Positions 46,768 to 55,979 of a DNA stretch of 64,000 bases are shown piece after piece (the stretch's first letter is position 1; each line of letters opens with the position of its first letter). The DNA lies in assembly GCA_019022495.1 (NCBI GenBank), contig JAFEKR010000002.1:1860001-1924000 (forward strand), in the 5' to 3' direction. The DNA is from Epichloe hybrida. Lineage: Eukaryota; Ascomycota; Sordariomycetes; Hypocreales; Clavicipitaceae. A program made the position numbers and the translations under genes. The notes beneath the pieces were generated by a model. That model saw nothing but the letters and a program-made list of their open reading frames with translations, had not been told where the DNA came from and ran no database searches.

Positions 46768-46946
46768 TCACCTCACAACCTTCCCTTCGTGAGGCTCATA
46801 GAGGAGAATTTTCTTCATCCATTTAAATCGCGAATTCTCCACGCTCCAGATCCTCCGCGATGTAGGAGTTGTGTTGTATACTGCGCTATAGCAAAGACCA
46901 GATGTCACTTCCTCTGCTGCTCGACCAATAGCAGTATCCCAGAGCG

Positions 46947-46980
46947 TTATTGTTCGGTTAGTGTTATTGTTCGGTTAGTG
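46947..46980. repeat. Perfect 17-bp tandem duplication
   Basis: The unit TTATTGTTCGGTTAGTG occurs twice with no difference and no spacer. As 17 is not a multiple of three, it shifts the frame of the BAH-like gene in its conserved C-terminus. Confidence 0.95.
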
Positions 46981-48501
46981 CTCAACATGTACTTAAAGCG
47001 ATCCCCAAGAGGCCACATCTTGTCAAGATGTGCTCGGGAACGCGAAGATAAAGTGCCATCAACTTCCAACTCTTCGGCTACTTGCTCTCTTGTATAAAGC
47101 CAGGTGTAGACGACGGCGTATCGCCCATCACCAAGGCATCGAATGTCAGATACTTTGGCAAAGGAGCTGCTGTGTCCAGTGTCTACGTTGACAATATATC
47201 CGCGATGCAGAGTCCATGAATCAAGAGGAGCTGAGTCGACCTTGCGGAGATCCCTCCACGGCTTTGCGCCGTTCATAGCGAGCGGCTGAAAGCCCTCGAC
47301 ACCTTCCCGCGACACGGAATATAACTCCTGCGCTGGGGCAGCCAACCATCTGCGGTGAGCAGCAATCCCCATTGAGGTATAACACAGAGTCTCCAAAAGC
47401 ACCCACTCGCAACAAATTCGTAGCAGGTCCAGTCCTCCTGGACCTTTACCGTTTTTGACGTGAGGACAGACGAGAGAACGCTGAACTTTGTACAAATTAG
47501 TCTGAAGAACCTCGAGATGGGGTCACTTCCTTGTCTGAATGCCAGCGTCTTTTGGTCTTCTTCGAGGTTTTCTGGTTGATGATCGATGATACAAGCAAAG
47601 GCTTGGCCAAAAGCAGAGCCTATATCTCCATCTTCGACAAGTTTCGTATGCATGTGCTCCAGAGAATCTTCTATCATCGTCTTGAGGCCATCGATCCTGG
47701 CACGCCCCTTTGGAGAATTGAATTTCTCCAAACCGGTAGTTAACATGTTTTTAGGGTCAGTAGTAGGTAATAGATTCGAATCATTCGTAACGGCCGAGGT
47801 ATCTGGTGCTGGATCATCAGCATTGGCGATCAGTCGGCTTTGGTTCTCGTCTATCTCCATTGGCTCGCTGGAATGATCATCAAACTGTAGCCAAGGCGTG
47901 AAATCCATGTCATAGGGGAAAGATAATACACGCGGATCTGTCGGTAGAGTTAGCGAGATTGAGTTTGCTTGGTCTTGAACCCTACTGAATTGGGCGATGA
48001 TGCAGTTTGTCGCTCGTGAGCACCCACCTATAGAGAAAAACGTCTCTTTGTTGAATTTGTTTGTAGCGTCCATGCCAACAGGCGTTGCGTCTGGTGAAGT
48101 CAAAGAACCAGGTCCTTTCACATCGCAGGAGAGAACGGCTGGCGCATTATCGAGGATCTTCTCCCGCATTGACGGGTCAAGGCTGGCGAATGTAGCAAGG
48201 TGGATGGCAAACGACTGAGGAAACTGGATTCATTAGTATATAGAAGCCTCGGTGGCATATTACTCACATTAGGAGAGTTCGCGTAGCGGCGGTACGTGTG
48301 GGTTTGATCAGGAAACAGCTGGAGGAAAACGAACGGTTCAGCTTCTTTCTCCTGTGAACAAGACAAGACCCACCAAAACATCAGCAGGTAGCAAGATTGA
48401 CGATGCAGACATTGCGTTGACAGATGGTGCTGAGAGATGGAAGCTAAACAAGAGCTCGTGCGGCGACGCAGTGAAAAGCGGGCGTTGAGAAGGGGATCCA
48501 A
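46947..48501 (-). pseudogene. BAH-like domain protein, C-terminus frameshifted by a 17-bp tandem duplication
   Basis: A probable chromatin-type hypothetical protein, about 455 aa as read now. Model: 48501-48268, 48214-48028, 47937-47450, 47405-46947. Splices at 48,215-48,267 and 47,938-48,027 have good donors, branch and acceptors; the third joint is a 44-nt GTAAAG...CGAG intron (47,406-47,449) or else a frameshift. The start is uncertain. The C-terminal part looks like a BAH domain: YIVNVDTGHSSSFAKVSDIR, then CLGDGRYAVVYTWLYTREQ, HLDKMWPLGDRFKYML and STNRTITL. Directly there, the 17-bp unit at 46,947-46,963 is repeated at 46,964-46,980 and brings in a stop. Read with one copy, the frame continues with WDTAIGRAAEEV to a stop at 46,768. 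Recent inactivation, strain allele or assembly error are all possible. Confidence 0.6.
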
Positions 48502-48573
48502 TCTGTCTTTCGGAAGGCCGGATAAATATCATCCCGGTTGAGGCCTGACTCTAATTATCGGCCCTCCCACTAG

Positions 48574-49035
48574 AAACGAGATCGGAAAATACACAACACA
48601 CGCTCTCGGGCTCGCGCTCGTTGCCAACCAGGCGAATCTACAGCGAAGCACTCGTCGACTGAAGGTAGCGGCAGTGATCGAGAATCGCATTCTCCATCTG
48701 CCGCAGCAGCATCGCGCAGCCGATCGAGCCGCGGCCGAGGCAACAACCGTCAATCAACTAGGGGAAGCGAAAGGACACGAGCCGGCCGGGACAACAAACA
48801 GACTTCTCGAAAAGACGGGCATTCTACACGACCATACTGCACCATTGCCTGCATCCGTGGCTTGGTCAACCGAGAACCTCTAGATAAACAATGCCCCAAC
48901 TGGAAGCTCCATGGTGGTCGAAGACACTCCATGAGACCGCAGGAGTTCACGCGTCAGCTTCATCGTCAACTTGCCCGAGATCGAGACGTTGGGTTCGAAC
49001 AGCTGCACGTCTGTGGTCGGACAGGCTACCTGTGA
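48574..49035 (+). pseudogene. Truncated fungal-specific ORF (possible N-terminus of a kinase-like family)
   Basis: An open plus-strand frame of 153 codons with no early ATG. It begins Arg/Ser-rich (SRSRSSRGRG...), then a Cys-containing segment RPYCTIACIRGLVNREPLDK followed by CPNWKLHGGRRHSM, and QEFTRQLHRQLARDRDVGFE ending HVCGRTGYL at a TGA where a kinase-like domain would be expected to continue. I recall a family of fungal proteins with this CPNW...HGG layout ahead of a kinase-like region, but this is not verified. The frame opens right after a CTAG that could be a splice acceptor. The rest of the gene is not found downstream, so I infer a remnant. Confidence 0.4.
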
Positions 49036-49688
49036 AAGCCGAAGCACGTAAGGCTCTTTCTTATCGTTGCATGATTGGTCCCGTCGCATTTGGTCCAGCA
49101 GTCAAAATGCAGAACAGCTGCTGCACCAAATGCAGAACAAGGTTTCAAGTTCTGTTAGCATATTGGCCGTGTGGAATCAGTAGGGATGTGGTGTGTTTCT
49201 CGTGTGATTATCTATGACACAGCCTCAAGCTAATGCAAAGGGCATCACATCGGTTCGGTGCGAAGGACCATGGAGACTCTTGTCATGCGGCTCTGAATAG
49301 TTCGTCCGAGTAGACCTTTGCTGGTAAAAGAAACAACACACGTCCTGAGGCCCTGAACACCTCCAATTCCGCTGTGTTGAACCGCTCAAGCCCTGTAAAC
49401 AACCCCAAATGACAGAGTTCCCCGCTTTAAATCCCTCCTGTTTGACACAGCAACCTGCGTGCGTGCCCAGCCAAGGATGGAAATTACTCTATGCCGTATA
49501 CATCCAACGTTTGCTAGGGATTAGATATAAAAGGGCCCTAGAGGTCGCACGAATTGATAAACAACATCCTTTAGTGCCCTCTTTTTCGGCTACAAATTTT
49601 AACATCGCAAACAACCGAAGCTCGTGAGTTGCTTCAGAAACACCTTGTCACGCTACACACTAATGCTGACTAAAACAGGTCGCCCGCC
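49036..49688. other. Intergenic region, no gene supported
   Basis: Two plus-strand ORFs (48,891-49,217 in another frame, and 49,409-49,627) have no family resemblance. A consensus intron-like segment GTGAGT...CTGACTAAAACAG at 49,625-49,680 suggests transcription into the next small ORF. Confidence 0.35.
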
Positions 49689-50041
49689 ATGTGCCATACG
49701 GAGGTTACGACGACTATATATGCCTGCGGATGCAGGGAAGTTAGACGGGTGCCGGCTCCGTGTCCTGAGAATCATCCCCAACCCTGGCCGGAGAGGCACA
49801 TGGGAAGTTCCCATAACCGCCGAGATAAATGTGCGAGGTGCCGAGGAGCTTCCAACGGCGCCTAGACTGAGGTGAGTGCATCCGAGCCGAGGCTATAGAC
49901 ATCGTTATTGATTAATATAGCCCGGTTTTTTCTCGCAGTGTGAGCGGTGCTCCTTTCCCATTGCGCCAGAAGAGGAACTATCACATCAATTTTGGAAGGC
50001 AAGGAGAGGAAGAAGAGCGGTATTGAGGTCATTCTCATATT
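49689..50041 (+). pseudogene. Small Cys-rich ORF interrupted by an in-frame TAG
   Basis: From ATG 49,689 the frame reads MCHTEVTTTIYACGCREV and later RRDKCARCRG, then a TAG at 49,863. Two codons later is a consensus GTGAGT donor (49,872), and the matching CGCAG acceptor (49,939) resumes in the same frame with CERCSFPIAPEEELSHQFW. One stop therefore separates two Cys-x2-Cys-bearing exons that splice in phase. It may be a decayed short Cys-rich protein of a type common in filamentous fungi. An overlapping alternative frame also splices in phase (ending GRQGEEEERY), so the choice is uncertain. Confidence 0.3.
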
Positions 50042-50089
50042 GTGGGCCTTGTCATGCTATTAGGAATCTGACCCTATACATTCGCTTAG

Positions 50090-51313
50090 CTACAAATGTG
50101 CCCGATAACCAGTGAAACGTAAATCCGCATCTTTATCCAAACCATAACAGTCAGCTAGGCTCTGCAATTGATCTTCTGAGAGTACACCATCGAGGACGCA
50201 ACCTAAAGATCCTGTTAGGCACCAAGAGGTAGACTATATAACAGATGACATACCAAACTTATTCTCACGACACTCCCTCCATTTTCTGATCCGATCTCTC
50301 AACAATTCCGTTGGTCTCGAACGCACTTGGACATCATGAGCATGGCGAACACCGTCTGTATCAATAAAATTGAGACTTTCTAGCATCTCTGAGGTGTGGC
50401 TATAGTGCCCGAGCCAAGCTTTTCGAATGATCGTATCAAGGTTTGGATGATCGGTTCGTATTTCGGGCAGAACCAATCTACCGTGATCGTCAACAGACAG
50501 CTCAGGCTTGACTCCATGCTCCATCTGAAAAATAAGCGACCCCATTGCAAACATATCTGTTGCCTCAGATAAAGTCGGCGAGGGACCGTTGATTGGAAGT
50601 GGAAGATCCAGGAAAACGGGATTTAGCTGGCCAAGAGGGCTGGCAGCGCTAAAGTCGCAGAGAATGGCACGCTCGTGTTCATCAAAGAGGACATTGTCAA
50701 TCCGTACATCTGCATGGGCTATACCAAGGCTGTGGATATGGCAAAGTGCGTCGGTAAGATCACGGTACCAGCGAATCCGATGACGCTGAGCGGGAATTTT
50801 ATCCTCCGATAACGAGTGATATCTGCGGAGATAAATTCCCTCGGGTTGATCAGCATCGATTGCTTCTATAACGTGAGGGTGTGGCCATCGTAGAAGCAGT
50901 CGTAGTACAGTTCGTTCGTTTTGTAACAAGTTGGACTGAAAGAGAGTATCTGAGACGTAGTGCCATCGATCGCTGTCAGGGGCACTATTCCCAGGTCGCT
51001 CAAACAACCAAGACGTCTTAAGAACCGTCTGGTCATCCACTTCGTAGACCCGAGCGGAAGCTCCAACTCCGATTATTTCCAAGTCACGTTGAGGGTGCAG
51101 CCGTATAGTGTATGTGTCGCAGTTTGATGTTGAGGCGACATCAACCGGATCATTGGCCTCAAGGTCGTCAGGCTTTTCAGGTTTAGACGGATGATATCCG
51201 ATAAATGGCGGGATTATATAAGACAAGAGGCCAAATGCGCGATAACCGAGATAACCAATATATCGCAATGCAGCCAGTGCTGTCGAGTAAGGTCGCCAGA
51301 GATACGACAACAT
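50090..51313 (-). CDS. Atypical protein-kinase-like protein with N-terminal hydrophobic segment
   Basis: Two exons, 51313-50254 and 50211-50090, joined by a very short 42-nt intron (GTATGT...AACAG), give 393 aa. Residues 1-40 are hydrophobic/aromatic (MLSYLWRPYSTALAALRYIG...), a possible membrane anchor. The kinase fold shows a glycine loop GVGASARV (82-89), VLKT with Lys99, Glu133 in QNERTVLRLL, a catalytic loop HADVRIDN (200-207; Asp202 and Asn207 kept, Lys replaced by Arg) and DFS (220-222) in place of DFG. It may be active; the substrate is unknown. The small, divergent form fits lineage-specific kinase-like families expanded in Pezizomycotina. It is the last intact gene before the AT-rich island and shows no stops or RIP signature. 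Confidence 0.8.
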
Positions 51314-51699
51314 CCTGGAGGTGCTATGAAAGAATAAAGTCTGAACCAGGAATTTTGGAATTCGACCGTTCCTTAAATGTATCCTGTCAGGTGATATAAC
51401 AAGGATCAGCTAGGGGTGTCAGGAGCGCAGAGGTCAAAGATAGGATGTTCATCGAAGCGGGTTTTCAGAGAACCTTTAGGCCGTGCGAATAATAAAGAGG
51501 CTAGCTAGCTATAAGATAGCCACGTGCTTATAGAGTAAGGTATTTATTAAAGACTATATATATTATTAGTGCTAGGTTAGAGATTAAAACCTTCACGCAC
51601 CTGCCCCTAGCTAGTATCTATCTAGCAGTAACTGCGATAGTCTTAGCTATCACTTCGTTTACAACCTTTCGGTGCAAGCGTGACAGGGGCTAGCTAGCT
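51314..51699. other. Transition from gene-bearing to AT-rich DNA
   Basis: The kinase gene promoter ends near 51,400. Then CTAGCTAG-type short repeats (51,500-51,512; 51,690-51,703) and rising A+T lead into the retroelement remnant. No gene. Confidence 0.5.
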
Positions 51700-52758
51700 C
51701 TAGGGTTTTTAAGGGTATATTTAAAAGGAGAACTTATTAACCTTAACTTAAAGAGAAAATAGGTAAGCTACTAGTAATAATAGGAAAGGGAGTTATTACC
51801 TAACTTAATAATTTAATAATAGTATTAGTTCTTACTATAGTAATAGGGGGTAAGCGCCTAGATAAGGGTAGTAAACTATTTATATATTTCTTTACATATA
51901 GTATTTAGGCTACTAATAACCTATTAGTTTTATTAGAATAAAACACTAGTAACTTATTATATAAACTATACTATTCTATAACTAGCTAAAGGGCTAGTGC
52001 TAATAAAGGGGATAATATTAAGGCTAGTTATATTTATTATAAGGGTATTTATAGCTAGAGATACCCTAAGAGCTAAATAAATAAGAGCTAGGTTAAACTA
52101 TACTTAGTTAAGGAGAGCGTTCTAGTAACTAATAAGATAGTAATATCTTTAGAATAAAATAGGTATTTTCTTTTTTATATTTATAGTCTTAAGGACTCTA
52201 GGTTTAATAATATATATACCTATAGTAATTTTAGCCTTAAGATCTTTAAGGGCATAGTAAAGTTATAAGTTAGTAAATAAAAGCCTAGTATACTATATAT
52301 AGGTAATATAGTATTACTAATAAGGAGAATATAATTCCTTACTTCTAAGTAAATAATAGTTTAAAATACTAGTAGTAAAAGCTTATTTAATATAAGGACT
52401 ATAAGAATACTAGACTAACTTAAGTATAGTATACTATTTATTATTAGAGTTTCCTTCTATAAGGTACTTACTAATAAAATAGGATATTAGTATTATAGAA
52501 GTAGCTATAGGAGTAGTTATAGAAGTAAGAGTAAGGGCTTAATAGTAAGGTATTTCTAGTAAGGGAATAACTAATTAAGAGAAGGGAGCTAATAGGATAA
52601 AGGGAAAGGCTTAATAGAATTATAATAATAAAGGGATAGTATTATATAAAGGGGAAAGTAAGATAGTATAGGTATAAGTAAGATATTTATACTAGATATT
52701 ATACTTATACTAGGTAAGTTATAAATAAGTAAGGGTAAGGCAGTTATCTATAATAAAT

Positions 52759-52975
52759 TGTAAGGGCTTAGGCTTTGCCTAAGCATTGTCCGTATAGCAG
52801 TTAGAGAGGGGAGTGGTAAAAGCAGTTAGGGTAAGGAAAGGAGGCTTATATAAGTAGCCTAAGGGGTATAAGGGGCACCACTAGGGATAGTCTCTTACCC
52901 TTCCTCCTTTCTCCTTAAGTCTCTTAATACTATATTGACGCCTTATCGCAGTCGCCTAGGGGCCAGTCCATAACA
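52759..52975 (+). mobile_element. Solo LTR, nested, with 5-bp target duplication TAAAT
   Basis: A 217-bp LTR starting TGTAAGGGC and ending CCATAACA, flanked by TAAAT on both sides (52,754-52,758 and 52,976-52,980). It splits the older plus-strand copy: without the LTR and one TAAAT, the flanks read continuously as in the complete element. It keeps more C and G (for example GACGCCTTATCGCAGTCGCC) than the other three LTRs, so it is the least RIP-altered. Confidence 0.88.
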
Positions 52976-53219
52976 TAAATAACCTATTAGTAAGGTAAAT
53001 ATATTACACACACTGCAAAATAACACTTAGAAGTAAGAGAGGTTATTATAATAAATAATAAGGTAGTAAGGTAAGTCCCTATTAGACGCTTTATAAATAG
53101 CTATTAGTAAGGATAGTTTTTATTATAATAACTAAGGGCATATATAATATAAGTATTATATATATTACTAGGGGATATTATAGAGAGGAGTTTATTAGTA
53201 ATAGGTAAGTAAGGGTATA

Positions 53220-53437
53220 TATAAGGGCTTAGGCTTTGCCTAAGCATTATCTATATAGTAGTTAGAGAGAGAATTAGTAAAAGTAGTTAGAGTAAGGAAA
53301 AGGAAGCTTATATAAGTAGCCTAGGGGGTATAAGGGGCACCACTAGGGATAGCCTCTTACCCTTCCTCCTCCCTCCTTAAGTCTCTTAATACTATATTAA
53401 CGCCCTATTGCAGTTGCCTAAGGGCTAGTCCATAACA
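53220..53437 (+). repeat. 3' LTR of the truncated copy
   Basis: A 218-bp LTR in plus orientation. The expected TG start is changed to TA; the end CATAACA is kept. It matches the solo LTR along its length with mostly C-to-T and G-to-A differences. The outer flank is not a clear target duplication because the partner 5' end is missing. Confidence 0.85.
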
Positions 53438-53590
53438 ATAATATTAGAAAAGGTAGTAATAGTAGTTATAGTTAAGTTACTTTCTTCTTTATTAAATTAG
53501 GCCTCTTATTTAGGTAAAGTTTCTAGTAATTATTCTTTAAATAAATTAGTTACCTAAAAGAGATTAAATATTTATAATCTAGCTTAATAG

Positions 53591-54171
53591 TGTCAGAACC
53601 CGAAGGTGTGCGAGTAAGCCATTAAACCAAAAGATTCACCAATGCTAGCTCTCGCTTGCATTGCACCTTACAATTGATTATTAGGCCACGCGCGCGCGCG
53701 CACCTGATAATTATCCCTTCCCTCGTAAGGCTTGCCCCGAGCCAAGGGCCCTAGGCCAGCGGCTAGCAACGTAACCTTAGCTTGGATTAGGCCTGGTCAT
53801 CCGTGGCCCCTGAGATAATTAACCAATTGTGAACCCCCAAGGCCTAGTACGCACGGCAGCTAGGCCTATATATTACCTAGTGCACGTGACCCCACAGTTA
53901 TAACGCGACTATACAGGCGTAACTATACCTGCCCTGTGAGCCTAACGTAAGCTACTAAGCTACTAGCAATTTAAACCTAGACTTATTATAGGAATTACAA
54001 GGACTTGAACCTAAGACTAGCACACTAGAAGACCCGTGAGAGCTAGCATTAATGTCAGAACCCGAAGGTGTGCGAGTAAGCTATTAAACTAAAAGATTCA
54101 CTAATGCTAGCTCTCGCTTGCATTGCACCTTACAATTGATTATTAGGCCACGCGCGCGCGCGCACCTGACA
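53591..54171. mobile_element. Terminal-repeat retrotransposon in miniature (TRIM-like), 581 bp, target duplication AATAG
   Basis: Two 119-bp direct repeats (53,591-53,709 and 54,053-54,171) start TGTCAG and end CTGACA/CTGATA; they differ at four sites, all C/T in a CpA/TpA context. Between them are 343 bp without coding capacity. AATAG flanks both outer ends (53,586-53,590 and 54,172-54,176), which shows the whole unit inserted as one. Each repeat carries a (CG)6-type run near its end. The element is far less AT-rich than its surroundings. I see no clear primer-binding site or polypurine tract, so 'TRIM-like' is by structure only. Confidence 0.82.
53990..54052 (-). other. tRNA-like segment (pol III box B) inside the miniature element
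   Basis: On the minus strand GGTTCAAGTCC (54,011-54,001) matches the pol III B-box consensus exactly. About 35 bases upstream TAGCTCTCACGGG resembles an A box/D arm. The fold is not a clean tRNA cloverleaf, so this is not called a tRNA gene; it may be a tRNA-derived part of the element. Confidence 0.4.
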
Positions 54172-54176
54172 AATAG

Positions 54177-55350
54177 TCTTAGAGGTTTTATTCTTCTTTA
54201 TTAGAGTTTTACCTTTATTTTTTATATTAGTATTATCTTTATTATTCTTTTATTAGATTATATAGTTAACCTTTTAGTCCTTCTAAGGCTTATTAGCTTT
54301 ATATATTAAGTAAGTAAGTATACTTTTTTTTATAAGCTTTAATTTAGAGAATGACTTAATCTTCTAAGTATTATAAATATTAGGTATTAAGCCTTTAATT
54401 ACTTTAATAATCTATAATACCTAAATAATATTAGGGATGTTTTTAATTTTATAGATTTAGTTTTATAGGTTTTAATAGTAATCTAGCTAAGCTTATATTA
54501 TAAAGAAATTAGCCCTCTTAGACTAAGAGAACTATTATAGTAGTTTAATAATAGCTAAATTAGCCTTAAACCTAAATTAGCCTTAAACCTATAATTACTT
54601 TTAATTAATTATATTATTTTAGTAACTAGTATTATATTAGTTTATCCTATATATATTAAATTCTTTTAGACTTGTAAGAAAAGGCTTTACTATATAATAA
54701 AAAAGAGAATAATATAATACTTATTAGTCTTCTAGAACTATAAGGTTATTTTAGTTAAGTATAGTATAAGTTATATAATATAGACTTATATTTAAATTAA
54801 AATCTTCTATTTCTTAAAAGTTCTTAGCTCCCTTCAGAGTATTGCACTACATTGTGTATTGTATTGTATTGTTTGTATTGTATTGTATTAAATACAATAC
54901 AAAATTCTTTATATTAAATACAATACAATACAAAGACCTTTGTAGTAACTACACTAACTACAAACAATACAAATGTATTGTTAGGTAAAAAAAAAAGTAG
55001 GACTTTTTATTAGCTAAGATTATTATTAGGATTAAAAGAGAATAAGTTAATAGAAACCTTTTATTATTAGCTATTTTATCTAATTAGTTATGTAATTTAG
55101 AATGGTATATTATTTTAAAGATTTTACTATAACTAGGGTTATATATAATATTATAACTTTTTAATAATACTATTATACTAAATACTTTATTTTACTAATA
55201 TAACTTTAAGAAAAACCTTCTTATTACATTATTTACTATTACTTTTAATTATTTTATATTTTTATAAATTATTATTATTACTTTTTATTGAAAAAAAAAC
55301 TTAAACTAAAGGAATAATATAAAATAAACTACTAATAAACTTAATAGGAA
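54177..55350. other. AT-rich gene-free DNA with a TATTG/CAATA patch
   Basis: No open frame of note. Very low CpA/TpG except at 54,853-54,980, where TATTG pentamers are followed by CAATA pentamers in inverted order, able to form hairpins. The rest looks like heavily RIP-mutated repeat DNA of unknown origin. Confidence 0.55.
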
Positions 55351-55760
55351 TAGCTTATAATAGCTTATAATAGCTTATAATAGCTTATAATAGCTTATAA
55401 TAGCTTATAATAGCTTATAATAGCTTATAATAGCTTATAATAGCTTATATTAGCTTATAATAGCTTATATTAGCTTATAATAGCTTATAATAGCTTATAA
55501 TAGCTTATAATAGCTTATAATAGCTTATAATAGCTTATAATAGCTTATAATAGCTTATAATAGCTTATAATAGCTTATATTAGCTTATATTAGCTTATAA
55601 TAGCTTATATTAGCTTATATTAGCTTATATTAGCTTATATTAGCTTATATTAGCTTATATTAGCTTATATTAGCTTATATTAGCTTATATTAGCTTATAT
55701 TAGCTTATATTAGCTTATATTAGCTTATATTAGCTTATATTAGCTTATATTAGCTTATAT
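55351..55760. repeat. 10-bp minisatellite, 41 copies (TAGCTTATAA / TAGCTTATAT)
   Basis: Forty-one uninterrupted decamers with no length variation. Two variants differ only in the last base: the left half is almost all ...TATAA, the right 18 units are mostly ...TATAT, with a mixed zone between 55,441 and 55,620. It ends two bases before the LTR of the complete retroelement, with its last bases forming part of that element's target duplication. Confidence 0.95.
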
Positions 55761-55762
55761 TA

Positions 55763-55979
55763 TGTTATGGACTAGCCTCTAGGCTACTGCGATAGGGCGT
55801 TAATATAGTATTAAGAGACTTAAGGAGAAAGGAGAAAGGGTAAGAGGCTATCCCTAGTGGTGCCCCTTATACCCCCTTAGCTACTTATATAAGCCTCCTT
55901 TCCTTACCTTAACTACTTTTACCACTCCCCTCTCTAACTACTATATAGATAATACTTAGGTAAAGCCTAAGCCCTTATA
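55763..55979 (-). repeat. 3' LTR of the complete retrotransposon
   Basis: Begins TGTTATGG on the plus strand (the complement of ...CCATAACA) and ends GCCCTTATA where the intact form is GCCCTTACA. It matches the three other LTR copies in the window. Confidence 0.87.

Larger units (their letters stand above)
51700..53437 (+). mobile_element. 5'-truncated, RIP-mutated copy of the LTR retrotransposon (internal 3' part plus 3' LTR)
   Basis: The sequence from about 51,740 to 52,745 matches, segment by segment, the reverse complement of 56,200-57,200 inside the complete element (for example the shared stretches around AAAGCCTAGTATACTATATAT and CTCTAGGTTTAATAATATAT). It continues after a nested solo LTR and ends in an LTR at 53,220-53,437. 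Orientation is plus, opposite to the complete element. Only the 3' end of the element remains (roughly 1.5 kb without the insertion). C-to-T/G-to-A changes are everywhere and no frame is open. Confidence 0.75.

Noticed and set aside
1..51400. tRNA genes in the gene-bearing part
   Set aside because: Matches to GGTTCGA were checked by eye (for example near 24,428, 28,367, 32,752 and 48,998); none has an A box or cloverleaf at the right spacing, and two lie in coding frames.
55351..55760. CRISPR array
   Set aside because: The units are contiguous 10-bp repeats without spacers, in a eukaryotic genome.
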